A DNA stretch of 64,000 bases from Accumulibacter sp. (lineage in GTDB: Bacteria; Pseudomonadota; Gammaproteobacteria; Burkholderiales; Rhodocyclaceae). The position numbers and the translations under genes were made by a program. The stretch lies in assembly GCA_024235695.1 (NCBI GenBank), contig JACKLX010000001.1:310001-374000 (forward strand), written 5' to 3'. A model generated the notes under the pieces. It was not told where the DNA came from. It saw only the letters and a program-made list of their open reading frames with translations, and did no database searches. This document shows, piece by piece, positions 35,198 to 43,848 of this stretch (position 1 is the stretch's first letter; the number at the start of each line of letters is the position of its first letter).

Positions 35198-35835
35198 GAA
35201 ATGCTCCCGCCCCAGGACTTGCCGACCAATAGATTCCCACGCGTACGGCGCCGGATCGCAGTGCACCATCCTTCGCACCGATCGGCCGGCAGCCGAAACG
35301 ATATGCGGACGGGCAAGCCGCAAGGATAGGCTCTATGGGCCGATCAAACAAGCCTTGCGCGCCCGCCAACGAGGGCTGCTTCGCCTTCCCGCGGATGCCT
35401 TCGTCGTGGCAGCGGCGATCGCCCGTTAGCCGTTGAACGACCTGTCTCGACCGGCAATTCGCAGCAATTGTCGGCAATTCTGGGAACCTGCGCCGATTCC
35501 GACTACTTCACCGGCGCAGGCCGAGCCGGCGAAGTGCGGCAAGCGTCGCCATCTGCTGCCGTATCTGCGCACGCTCGTGGCAAACAGCGCACAAGAAGCG
35601 CGTCTTTCAGCGGAAATCTATTGTATTCTTGCGCCTGTTCGTTTGCGGGCCTGGCCAGACGACGTCCAACGGTACGGCCCGCTTTTTCATGATTTATCCT
35701 GCCGGGTTGTCCGCGGCCGGGCATGCCGGGCAATCGGCGCTGACGCCGCGATCCGGTGAGCGGCTGCTTGTGCGCCAGATGAATTTAACCCGGAGGCGGC
35801 GCCAGGCCGTCTTCACCAACGAGGAGAACTGACCC
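35198..35835. other. Long intergenic region between divergent CNNM and uspA genes
   Basis: The 638 bp contain only short frames without family features (for example 108 residues at 35433-35759, compositionally like non-coding DNA). Promoters for both flanking operons should be here. I see no tRNA, repeat array or clear operator, although this is the largest unexplained gap in the window. Confidence 0.4.
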
Positions 35836-36348
35836 ATGGCTGACAAGATCGACAAGAGCAAAGGCGCTAGCGGTTCGCACAACCCTGCGCGCGGTCCCAT
35901 TCTGGTGCCGATAGATTTCTCGTCGTATTCCGAGGCCGCTTTGTTGCTCGCCTGCGAGTTCGCCGAGGCTCTCGGGCTGAAGCTCGTCGTCCTGCACGTC
36001 GTTCACGACCCGCACAACATGCCGGGCTACTACGCGAAAATGGCCAGTAAGAAGACACTGACCCGAATGTCGGACATCGCCGCCGAAATGCTCGACGAAT
36101 TCCTCGCGGGAGTGCAAAAGCGGCACCCCGAGCGGGCGGTTCTGCAGGCCGCCGAGGTGCTGCTGGTCAAGGGAATACCCGCCACGCGCATTCTCCAGGT
36201 GGTGGAAAAAGTGAAGGCCAGCATGGTCGTCATGGGCAGCAAGGGGGAAACTGGAATACGGCATCTCTTGCTGGGTTCGGTGGCCGAGCAGGTTCTTGGC
36301 CTGGCGAAGTTGCCCGTGACCATCGTCAAGGATCATTCAAAACATTGA
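35836..36348 (+). CDS. Universal stress protein (UspA family)
   Basis: A 170-residue UspA-fold protein with ILVPIDFSSYSEAALLLACEFAEAL at the first strand/helix and MGSKGETGIRHLLLGSVAEQVL near the end. The latter fits the ATP-binding G-x2-G-x9-G-S pattern. Such proteins act in stress survival and signalling. GAGGAGAAC precedes the ATG. It lies 25 bp before the Na/Pi cotransporter gene and is probably in the same operon. Confidence 0.92.
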   Translation: MADKIDKSKGASGSHNPARGPILVPIDFSSYSEAALLLACEFAEALGLKLVVLHVVHDPHNMPGYYAKMASKKTLTRMSDIAAEMLDEFLAGVQKRHPERAVLQAAEVLLVKGIPATRILQVVEKVKASMVVMGSKGETGIRHLLLGSVAEQVLGLAKLPVTIVKDHSKH

Positions 36349-36373
36349 GTCAAAACGACCGGAGGCTTGACCT

Positions 36374-38173
36374 ATGCTAGACACCTACCTGAAGAATCTT
36401 CCCGCCAACACCGGCGCCCTGGTCGCGTTATGTGTCGTTGGCTCCATCCTCGGCGTGATCGCCTGGCCAGCGCTGGCCGCCGACGCTCCGGGCGCCGCGA
36501 TGAATTGGGGTGCGATGACGATGGAGTTGCTTGGCGGTCTGGCGCTCTTCCTCTACGGCATGGTGCAGATGGAAGTGGCGTTGAAGGCGGTAGCCGGCGA
36601 GCGGATGAAAACGATCCTCGCCAAGCTGACCGTCAACCGTTTTGCCGGCCTCGGAACGGGCGCTCTGGTAACGGCCGTAATTCAGTCATCGTCAGTGACC
36701 ACGGTCCTGCTGGTCGGTTTCATTTCGGCCGGGCTGATGTCGTTGCCACAGTCGGTCGGGGTGATCATCGGCGCCAAGATCGGCACCACGATCACCGGTC
36801 AGATCGTCGCCTTCAAGATCACCAAGGCGGCACTGGCGATGATCGCCGGTGGTTTCGGCATGCTGTTCCTTTCCAAGAACGAGAAGGTCAAGAGTTACGG
36901 TGGCATGCTGATGGGCCTCGGCCTGGTCTTCTTCGGCATGCACGTGATGGGCGAGGCAATGCATCCGCTGCGCAGCTACCAGCCGTTCCTCGACATGATG
37001 CAAACGATGACCAACCCCGTCGTCGCGGTGATCGTCTCGGCGCTGTTTACGGCGTTGATCCAGTCATCGTCGGCGACCACCGCGATCGTCATCGTCATGG
37101 CTTCGCAGGGCTTCATCAGCCTGGATGCGGGCATTCCGCTGGTCATGGGCGCCAACATCGGCACCTGCGTGACGGCACTGCTGGCCGCCATCGGCAAGCC
37201 GCGAGAGGCCGTGCGCTGCGCCGTGGTGCATACCGGTCTGGCCACTACCGGCGTCCTGATGTGGCTGCCCTTCATAAGCGTTATCCGGTATGTCGTCGTT
37301 GCCATTTCTCCGGCCTACCCCGAACTCAGCGGAATGGAGCAGCTTGCTGCCGAGACACCGCGCCAGATCGCCAATGCGCACACTTTCTTCAACGTTGCCA
37401 ACGGCTGCATCTTCATCTGGTTCACCACCTACATCGCGCGGGCGGCCGAATGGCTGGTGCCTGACAAGGCGCTCGAAGAGGACGCGCTGATCGTCCGCAC
37501 CAAGTTTTTGCAGGAAGAGTTGCTGACTACCCCTTCGCTGGCGCTCGATAGTGTGCGCATGGAAGTCATGCACATGGGTGAGACGGTCAACACCATGCTC
37601 AAGGGGATCATGCCGGCGATCATCAATGGCGACGCCAAGGCTCTGGAAGAAATCCGCCAGATGGACGACACCGTCGATATCCTGCACGCCGGAATCCTCG
37701 ACTATCTTGCCAAGATCAGTAAACAACCGCTGCTTGAAGAGCAGACCAAGGAGTTGATGCAACTGATGGAGGCGGTCAGCAACCTGGAGAACATTGGCGA
37801 TATCGTCGAAACCAATCTGGTGGTGCTCGGCCATGATCGGATCCGCGACAAGATCCACGTCAGCGAGGCGACCCAACAGGTGCTCAATGGCTTCCAGGCG
37901 GTGATCAGCAAGGCGGTCGCGGCTGCCGTGCAGGCCGTCGCGCAGAGCAACGAGCGATCGGCACAGATCGTCACCGGGATGAAAGACGAGATCAATCGTC
38001 TCGCCGACTCTGCCGCCACTCACGAGGCACGCCGGCTGGTCGCCGAGGAGCCCAACCGGATCGCTGCCTACACGCTGGAAGTTGAGATCATCGAAAAGCA
38101 GAAGCGCATCTACTACTTCGCCAAGCGTATGGCCAAGACCGTCCTGCCGGCGGTCCTGCAGCAGCGGAGTTAA
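36374..38173 (+). CDS. Na+/phosphate cotransporter (NptA/PNaS type) with PhoU-like C-terminal domain
   Basis: A 599-residue membrane protein with the two inverted Na/Pi repeats. Each carries the QSSS motif (residues 104-107 in AVIQSSSVTT and 230-233 in ALIQSSSATT), with GAKIGTTITGQIV and GANIGTCVTALLA. The C-terminal 210 residues are helical and PhoU-like (EVMHMGETVNTMLKGIMPAI, NLENIGDIVETNLVVL). It couples Na+ to low-affinity phosphate movement. If the organism is a polyphosphate accumulator, this is a plausible phosphate uptake or release route. CCGGAGG precedes the start. Confidence 0.93.
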   Translation: MLDTYLKNLPANTGALVALCVVGSILGVIAWPALAADAPGAAMNWGAMTMELLGGLALFLYGMVQMEVALKAVAGERMKTILAKLTVNRFAGLGTGALVTAVIQSSSVTTVLLVGFISAGLMSLPQSVGVIIGAKIGTTITGQIVAFKITKAALAMIAGGFGMLFLSKNEKVKSYGGMLMGLGLVFFGMHVMGEAMHPLRSYQPFLDMMQTMTNPVVAVIVSALFTALIQSSSATTAIVIVMASQGFISLDAGIPLVMGANIGTCVTALLAAIGKPREAVRCAVVHTGLATTGVLMWLPFISVIRYVVVAISPAYPELSGMEQLAAETPRQIANAHTFFNVANGCIFIWFTTYIARAAEWLVPDKALEEDALIVRTKFLQEELLTTPSLALDSVRMEVMHMGETVNTMLKGIMPAIINGDAKALEEIRQMDDTVDILHAGILDYLAKISKQPLLEEQTKELMQLMEAVSNLENIGDIVETNLVVLGHDRIRDKIHVSEATQQVLNGFQAVISKAVAAAVQAVAQSNERSAQIVTGMKDEINRLADSAATHEARRLVAEEPNRIAAYTLEVEIIEKQKRIYYFAKRMAKTVLPAVLQQRS

Positions 38174-38194
38174 TCACCGCTCTCGGTTGCTCGC

Positions 38195-38227
38195 ACCGGC
38201 CCCTGCCCGTTCCCCGGGCAGGGGCCG
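38195..38227 (+). terminator. Perfect 14-bp GC hairpin after the Na/Pi gene
   Basis: CCGGCCCCTGCCCG (38195-38208) and CGGGCAGGGGCCGG (38214-38227) enclose five bases, 21 bp after the Na/Pi stop codon. There is no T-run, so termination would be rho-assisted or the hairpin may protect the mRNA 3' end. Confidence 0.6.
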
Positions 38228-38318
38228 GCCGCCGTTCGACGGCCGCGTGTCGCCCGGCGGTCAGTGTCTGCGACCGTCGGTGCCGAAAAGGCAGCGCCTC
38301 CGGCAGCACTCGCCGCGT

Positions 38319-38324
38319 TAGAAT
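38319..38324 (+). promoter_or_regulatory. -10 element placing the tsaD start at its initiation codon
   Basis: TAGAAT stands 6 bp before the tsaD ATG, so transcription would begin at or beside the start codon and leave no leader. The -35 region is poor. Confidence 0.35.
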
Positions 38325-38330
38325 GGCGCG

Positions 38331-39353
38331 ATGCTGGTTCTCGGAATCGAATCGTCGTGTGACGAAACGGGTATGGCGTTGTACAGCACGTCCGCTGGCG
38401 GCGCCCTGCTGGCGCACGCGTTGCACTCGCAGGTGCGGATGCACCAGGACTATGGCGGGGTGGTCCCCGAGCTTGCCTCGCGCGACCATATCCGGCGCGT
38501 CGTGCCGCTCCTGCGCAAGGTCTTGGCCGACAGTGGGTGCCCGCTGGCTGCGATCGACGCCGTTGCCTACACCCAGGGGCCTGGCCTGGCTGGCGCCCTG
38601 CTCGTCGGCGCGGCGTTTGCCGAGGCGCTGGCAATGGCCCTCGACGTTCCCAGCGTGCCTATCCACCACCTTGAAGGGCACTTGCTGTCACCGCTGCTTT
38701 CACGTTCCCCGCCGCGCTTCCCCTTCGTCGCCCTGCTTGTTTCGGGCGGCCACAGCCAGCTGATGCGGGTCAGCGCCGTCGGCCACTACGAGCTGATCGG
38801 TGAGACCCTCGATGACGCGGCCGGCGAAGCGTTCGACAAGACCGCCAAGCTGCTTGGCCTGGGCTACCCGGGCGGCCCGGCGCTGGCCGCGCTGGCAGAC
38901 CATGGCCGCCCCGGGCAGGTCAGACTGCCGCGCCCGATGCTCAAATCGGCTGACCTGAACTTCAGCTTCAGCGGTCTCAAGACCGCCGTGCTGACCCGGG
39001 TGCGCGAGCTGGCGCCGATCAGCGAGCAGCAGCGCGCCGACATTGCGCGTGCTTTCCAGGAGGCGATTGTCGAAGTGCTGGTCAGCAAGGCACTGCGTGC
39101 CGTGGCGAGCAGTGGTCTGAAGCAGCTGGTCGTCGCCGGCGGTGTCGGCGCCAACCGCGAACTGCGGCGTCAGCTCGATGCGCACGCCGGCAGGGCGAGG
39201 ATCGCTGTCTACTACCCCGAGCTTGAATTCTGTACCGACAACGGCGCGATGATCGCCCTGGCCGGCGCCTTGCGGCTGCAGGCCGGGACGCAGGCCGGCA
39301 AGCAGGCCGGCGCTTTCGCGGTTCGCCCGCGCTGGCCGCTCAGCTGTTGCTGA
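38331..39353 (+). CDS. tsaD: tRNA threonylcarbamoyladenosine synthase subunit TsaD (Gcp)
   Basis: TsaD transfers threonylcarbamoyl to A37 of ANN-decoding tRNAs. The 340-residue product begins [20 protein letters not shown], has the metal-binding HHLEGH (112-117), LVSGGHSQL and [10 protein letters not shown]. The C-terminus is extended by a [13 protein letters not shown] repeat before RPRWPLSCC. No ribosome binding site is present. tcdA, which cyclises the same modification, is 14 kb downstream. Confidence 0.96.
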   Translation: MLVLGIESSCDETGMALYSTSAGGALLAHALHSQVRMHQDYGGVVPELASRDHIRRVVPLLRKVLADSGCPLAAIDAVAYTQGPGLAGALLVGAAFAEALAMALDVPSVPIHHLEGHLLSPLLSRSPPRFPFVALLVSGGHSQLMRVSAVGHYELIGETLDDAAGEAFDKTAKLLGLGYPGGPALAALADHGRPGQVRLPRPMLKSADLNFSFSGLKTAVLTRVRELAPISEQQRADIARAFQEAIVEVLVSKALRAVASSGLKQLVVAGGVGANRELRRQLDAHAGRARIAVYYPELEFCTDNGAMIALAGALRLQAGTQAGKQAGAFAVRPRWPLSCC

Positions 39354-39390
39354 GCAGCGGTCGAAGTTCCGCCGCCCCCGTAACCGACGG

Positions 39391-40044
39391 CTAGCGCGAC
39401 CTCGCCGGTTTCGAGGCGCCTGCTGGCGTTTTCTTCTTTGACCCCAGTCTGGGCTCGGTGCCGGCCATCAGGCGCTGCAGGTTTTGCCAGTGCTTGCCGA
39501 TCAGCGCCATCGAAATGATGCCGATGGCCAGGACGATGCCGTCCTTTCCCCACGCCAGCAGCGCAAAAACCGGCGCCGCGGTGGCGGCGACCAGTGCCGC
39601 CAGCGACGAATAGCGCAGGACCAGGGCAGTGAACAGCCAGGTGGCCAGCGTCGCCAGGCCCAGCCAGAGGTTGATTGCGAGCAGTACGCCGGCGGCCGTG
39701 GCGACGCCCTTGCCACCCTTGAACCTGAGAAAGACCGGGTAAAGGTGGCCGAAGAACACCGCCAGTGCGACCAGCCCGATGGTGTACGCCGGCAGGCCGA
39801 ATTGTGCCGAATAGCGCGTCGCGAGAAAGACCGCCAGCCATCCCTTGGCGGCGTCGCCGATCAGGGTGAATAGCGCCGCGCCCTTGTGGCCGCTACGCAG
39901 GACATTGGTCGCGCCGGGGTTCCTCGAGCCGTAGCTGCGCGGGTCGGCAAGGCCGAAAAGGCGGCTGGCGACCAGCGCAAAGGAGATCGACCCGAGCAGG
40001 TAAGCGGCCAGGACGCCAAGCACGGTGAGCAGGGAGGGCGGCAT
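39391..40044 (-). CDS. plsY: Acyl-phosphate glycerol-3-phosphate acyltransferase PlsY
   Basis: PlsY uses acyl-phosphate to make lysophosphatidic acid, the first step of phospholipid synthesis. The 217-residue product has several membrane segments, [25 protein letters not shown] and the [12 protein letters not shown] motif, all diagnostic. ATG 40044 gives the family N-terminus ([20 protein letters not shown]). It diverges from folB. The C-terminal tail is Lys/Arg/Ser-rich. Confidence 0.95.
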   Translation of the reverse strand: MPPSLLTVLGVLAAYLLGSISFALVASRLFGLADPRSYGSRNPGATNVLRSGHKGAALFTLIGDAAKGWLAVFLATRYSAQFGLPAYTIGLVALAVFFGHLYPVFLRFKGGKGVATAAGVLLAINLWLGLATLATWLFTALVLRYSSLAALVAATAAPVFALLAWGKDGIVLAIGIISMALIGKHWQNLQRLMAGTEPRLGSKKKTPAGASKPARSR

Positions 40045-40162
40045 TGAGGGCTGATCGAGAGAGGTATGGTCGGTGCGGCTCTGAGTTAGAATGCGCGAAC
40101 TCTCGTCGCGCATCCGACGCCGCGACAGCAGGCAATTCTACACTGACCTGACGCACGGCCGC

Positions 40163-40519
40163 ATGGACATCATCTTCATCGACGGGCTTCGCGCTTCCAC
40201 CCTGATCGGCATCTACCCGCGCGAAAAGGCGATGCCCCAGACGATCGAAATCTCGTTGCAGATCGGCACGTCGACCGCCAGCGCCGGCGCCAGCGACGAC
40301 ATTGCCGACACCATCGACTATGCGACTGTCACTGCACGTTTGCGTGCCGAGCTTGGCGCACGACACTTCAACCTTCTCGAACGGCTGGCCGAATACGTGG
40401 CGACCTTGCTGCTCGAAGATTTCGGCGCCACCTGGGTGCGCGTCTCGATCGCCAAGCTTGGCATGATGCGGGGCGTGCAGCGCGTCGGCGTGGTCATCGA
40501 GCGCGGTGCCGCTGCCTGA
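40163..40519 (+). CDS. folB: Dihydroneopterin aldolase FolB
   Basis: FolB acts in folate synthesis, converting dihydroneopterin. The 118-residue product begins MDIIFIDGLRASTLIGIYPR, has TIDYATVTARLRAELGARHF (the conserved DY...) and ends AKLGMMRGVQRVGVVIERG. ATG 40163 yields the usual start; the frame is open 24 codons further up. A TAGAAT hexamer at 40087-40092 may be its -10. Confidence 0.93.
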   Translation: MDIIFIDGLRASTLIGIYPREKAMPQTIEISLQIGTSTASAGASDDIADTIDYATVTARLRAELGARHFNLLERLAEYVATLLLEDFGATWVRVSIAKLGMMRGVQRVGVVIERGAAA

Positions 40520-40532
40520 ACGCCGGCCGCGT

Positions 40533-42788
40533 TCAGAAACTCAGATTCAAGCCGACATAGATCGATCGCCCGGTGCCCGGAACGGCCGTTCCGTAGACCA
40601 TCGGTCGCTGACCGAGATAGGCGCCGCCAAGTGGCGATTCATAGAAGCGATCGAAGACATTCTCGACACCGAGGTCAAGCCGCAACTGCTTCCACTGGTA
40701 GTTGCTGCGCAGGTTGAGCAGCGCGTAACCGGCCGTTGTCAGCTCGTTGCGAACTTGCGACACGTCGGTCTTGGCGTCGACGAAGACGCCTTCAAGGGTG
40801 TTGGTCCAGCCCGCCGAGCGCTGCACCAGCGCCAGCTTCGCGTTCAGCGGCATGATGTGGTAGAGGTTGTCGTCGGTCTCGGTATTCCTGCCGCGCACGT
40901 AGCTCAGGAGCGCTGTCAGGTCCACGCGACCGAGAGCGCCGCCGTGCAGCAGAGGGAGGTTTCCGGAAACGTCGGCGCCATACAGGCGAGCCGATTGATT
41001 GGCGAACTGCAGGTAGACGAAGCCGGTGGTCCGCGTCAGGTTGCTTCCCTGGCAGGGTGACATGCCGCTGCCACCGGCGCAGCGTCGCGCGTCGATGTAG
41101 TCCTGGACGTAAGTGTAGTAAGGCGTGATGCTCAGCTGCCACTGCTCGCTGCCGGCGTCGTGCCAGTTGCCCGTCGCACTGACGGTGTAGGCCACTTCCG
41201 GCTGCAGGTCGATGTCGCCGACGTAACCATTGCCGTCGCCAAACCAGTTCACCATGTTCATCGCCATCGGGTTGTTGGTCGACCAGGCGTAGCGTTCGTA
41301 GAGGTTCGGCGACCGAGTCTTGCGCGCCAGGCCCGCTTCGAAGCCTGCTTCGGCGCTGGCGGTAAAGCGCAGCAGCGCCGCCAGATCGAAGTTGTGGTCG
41401 GTTTTCTGGTGGTCCTGTGCGTTGAACGCCCCGGGAATCGACGCCGGATTGGTCGGGCTGCCGTAGTACGGGGTGTTGTAGCCCTGCACATTACCGGTAT
41501 CCATCGACACGGTGCTGCTGCGGATGCCGACCTGCGACAGCCATTGGCTGTCCCACTGTGCCTCCCATTCGCCATAGACGTCGAAGCGGTTGCGTTGCCC
41601 GTCGTTGATGTTCCAGAAGGTCGAGCCCTTCATGCCGGCCATCGGCATCGCCACCACCGGCGAGATCGGGTCCCACCAGTCGTCGAGATGGTATTTCAGC
41701 AACTCCGCGCCAACGCGGAACAGATCGCGCCCGGAGGAGACGATCTCCGCCTGCAGCACGGCGCCGGTGGTCGTTCCCCGGGTCTCCATCGGCATTCCCG
41801 CCAGGTTCTTCATCATTCCGATGGTCTGCAGCTTGTCGTCGAGGAAGTTCATCTTGTGGCGCGTCTGGTCGTGATAGACGCGTGCTTCCAGAGAACCCCA
41901 GGCGTACTCGCCCAGATAGCGGAGATTGACCTGCTGGCCGTCGTTGAGGGTCATGTCCATGCGCTGGTTCGGGAAGGCCTGATAGGGGATGTGCTGGTAG
42001 CCGAACCGGAGTTCGAGCAGATGCTCAACCGTGCGCACGGCGAAGGCGAGCGACTGATTCTCCGAGCTGTACGATGACGAGCCGATTTCGTCGGCCGCCA
42101 GCCATTCGGTCGTTCCGTCTGACGGTCCGGCGAGCTTGAAGCCGCCGCCGGCACTGGCGTTGTGCGCCTGCGCCGTCGATCCCGAATAGCTGACACTGAG
42201 TTGCTCGTTGGCCAGGTTGGCCGTGACGTTGGCGCCACGACCGCTGCCATTGCTGCGGTAGAAGGCAGCGGCCTGCGTCTGCAGCAGCGAGCCTTCGCCG
42301 GCCCTGGCGAACTGCGGCGGAGGCGCGCTGACGTCGATTGTTCCGGCGATACTGTCACCGCCGGCGCTGACCGGCGTCACGCCGGCGAACAGACGTAGGC
42401 TGGCGACGTTGGTCGGGTCGATGTACGACAGCGGCGGGTTCATGTGGTTGGCGCAAGACGAGATCAGATCCATGCCATCGACCCGGATCCGGATGCGGTC
42501 GTCGGCCAGGCCACGTATGACCGGCAGGCTCGAGACGCCGCCAGCGCCGTAGGTGCTGACTCCGGGCAGCGCGTCGAGAAGTCTGGCGGTGTCACTGGTC
42601 GCCGCGCGGTAGGGCGCGACGCTGGCCGCGTCGAGTCGGTTGCCGGCCAGTTCGTCGGCTTCGATTCGTGACGCACGAACGACGACCTCTGCCATCACCG
42701 GCGCGTTTGCCGCTTCCTGCGCTCCGACGCCCTGCCATGCGCCGGGCAGGGCGACGGCCACGGCCAGCATCTGTCTGGCGAAATTCAT
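40533..42788 (-). CDS. TonB-dependent copper receptor, OprC/NosA type
   Basis: A 751-residue outer-membrane receptor. Signal peptide about 1-23 (ends QGVGA), then plug domain and a C-terminal beta barrel ending VYVGLNLSF-like (SIYVGLNLSF, aromatic last residue). Two features match the copper site described for OprC: C112 and M116 in SSCANHMNPPLSY (CxxxM) and H311-K-M313 in TRHKMNFLDD (HxM). NosA/OprC proteins import copper, in Pseudomonas for nitrous oxide reductase. Tandem FNR-like boxes lie upstream. No strong iron-siderophore features are seen. Confidence 0.85.
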   Translation of the reverse strand: MNFARQMLAVAVALPGAWQGVGAQEAANAPVMAEVVVRASRIEADELAGNRLDAASVAPYRAATSDTARLLDALPGVSTYGAGGVSSLPVIRGLADDRIRIRVDGMDLISSCANHMNPPLSYIDPTNVASLRLFAGVTPVSAGGDSIAGTIDVSAPPPQFARAGEGSLLQTQAAAFYRSNGSGRGANVTANLANEQLSVSYSGSTAQAHNASAGGGFKLAGPSDGTTEWLAADEIGSSSYSSENQSLAFAVRTVEHLLELRFGYQHIPYQAFPNQRMDMTLNDGQQVNLRYLGEYAWGSLEARVYHDQTRHKMNFLDDKLQTIGMMKNLAGMPMETRGTTTGAVLQAEIVSSGRDLFRVGAELLKYHLDDWWDPISPVVAMPMAGMKGSTFWNINDGQRNRFDVYGEWEAQWDSQWLSQVGIRSSTVSMDTGNVQGYNTPYYGSPTNPASIPGAFNAQDHQKTDHNFDLAALLRFTASAEAGFEAGLARKTRSPNLYERYAWSTNNPMAMNMVNWFGDGNGYVGDIDLQPEVAYTVSATGNWHDAGSEQWQLSITPYYTYVQDYIDARRCAGGSGMSPCQGSNLTRTTGFVYLQFANQSARLYGADVSGNLPLLHGGALGRVDLTALLSYVRGRNTETDDNLYHIMPLNAKLALVQRSAGWTNTLEGVFVDAKTDVSQVRNELTTAGYALLNLRSNYQWKQLRLDLGVENVFDRFYESPLGGAYLGQRPMVYGTAVPGTGRSIYVGLNLSF

Positions 42789-42883
42789 CGTTCACTCCCC
42801 CTGAATGTTTTCTGCCAGGCGGCATTCTAGGGAGTGCTTGTTGTCCTGCGGAATGTGGCAAATCGCCGCACGGGAACGAACAA

Positions 42884-42917
42884 GTGATCCGGATCAATCG
42901 CTTGTGACCGGCATCAA
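42884..42917. promoter_or_regulatory. Tandem FNR/DNR-type boxes upstream of the copper receptor
   Basis: Read on the minus strand, TTGATGCCGGTCAC (42917-42904) and TTGATCCGGATCAC (42897-42884) are spaced 20 bp start to start. The FNR consensus is TTGAT-N4-ATCAA; the proximal site has one mismatch, the distal site two. They lie about 96-129 bp upstream of the receptor start. The 42789-42883 leader has no other obvious operator. Which FNR/Crp-family protein would bind is not known. Confidence 0.55.
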
Positions 42918-43083
42918 GTGCAGTGTGCGGCTCGAAAGGAGCTCGGCGAATGCCTGCGGAACGCTGAACGAGCCGGCGCCGGGCAGCGTGCAGTGGGGGA
43001 GTGAAGCGGCTTCGTCGGGGCCTGCGCTCAGTGCCCGACGATCGTTCGTCGCGATCGGCCGCGCCTGGCGGCCGCAGCGACGG

Positions 43084-43674
43084 TCAGGGCAGCGTCATGC
43101 CGACGGTGAGCATCATGCCGGCAGCGCCGAAGAGCACCAGTTCGGAACAGAAGCGGTTGTAGCAGTAACCCATCGCCGGCAGGATCGCCGGCGCATAACC
43201 CGAATTGTTGAACGGGATCTTGTCCTGGTACTGGCCGCGGTAGCCGTGCAGCACGCCGGCGGTAAGCTTCAGGTAGAAGGGCTGAACGCTGTCCACCGGC
43301 CGCCAGAGCAGACCACCGTAGGCGTACCAGGAAGCCTGGCTGTAGGAGTTCTCGAAAGTTGCCGCGCCGACCAGCACCTGTCCGGCAAGCCAGCGCTTGT
43401 CCAGGCGCCATTCGGGATTGACCAGCGATTGCGAATTGTCGTGCTCGCTGTCGGGATGAAAGTGTACCGAGGCGACGCTGGTCTGCAGATAGAAGCGATC
43501 GGTACGCCACGGCTCGGGCGCGTCCCAGCCGGGTGGCACGGATGGCGTTGCCGATGCCGCAGCGCCCTGCGCGAGCGCTGCCGGAATGGTCAGCGTGCAC
43601 ATTGCCAGTGCCGCCAAGAGCTGCCCGCCGAAACGTGCCGCCAGGCGGCGGCGGCGCTCGCTGCGGGTCGCCAT
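43084..43674 (-). CDS. Small predicted outer-membrane beta-barrel protein, function unknown
   Basis: From ATG 43674 the product is 196 residues: an Arg-rich n-region, hydrophobic core and Ala-x-Ala cleavage near residue 36 (PAALAQ). Then about 155 residues of alternating hydrophobic and aromatic strands follow (FYLQTSVASVHFHPDSEHDN, SQASWYAYGGLLWRPVDSVQ, GYCYNRFCSELVLFGAAGMM). This looks like a small beta barrel, in the size range of PagP or PagL, but I see neither family's catalytic motif. A longer start at 43740 is possible. It lies between the copper receptor and the M1 peptidase, same strand. Confidence 0.6.
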   Translation of the reverse strand: MATRSERRRRLAARFGGQLLAALAMCTLTIPAALAQGAAASATPSVPPGWDAPEPWRTDRFYLQTSVASVHFHPDSEHDNSQSLVNPEWRLDKRWLAGQVLVGAATFENSYSQASWYAYGGLLWRPVDSVQPFYLKLTAGVLHGYRGQYQDKIPFNNSGYAPAILPAMGYCYNRFCSELVLFGAAGMMLTVGMTLP

Positions 43675-43848
43675 GCTGGTCGGAAGGGTGCGCACCGGGG
43701 TGATCGCGACGGAGAAGGAACCGCGGTCAAGAGTGGTCATGTCGCGAGGGCCTGGACGGAAAAGCGCGAAGATACCACGCCAGATATGTTCTTGTCTGGC
43801 ATCACTGTAGCGAAAAAACCACGCGCCACTGGCCGAGCGGATGGTCCC

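Noticed and set aside
35433-35759. A 108-residue frame in the large uspA-CNNM gap
   Set aside because: No ribosome binding site, no hydrophobic or domain pattern, and composition like the surrounding non-coding DNA.
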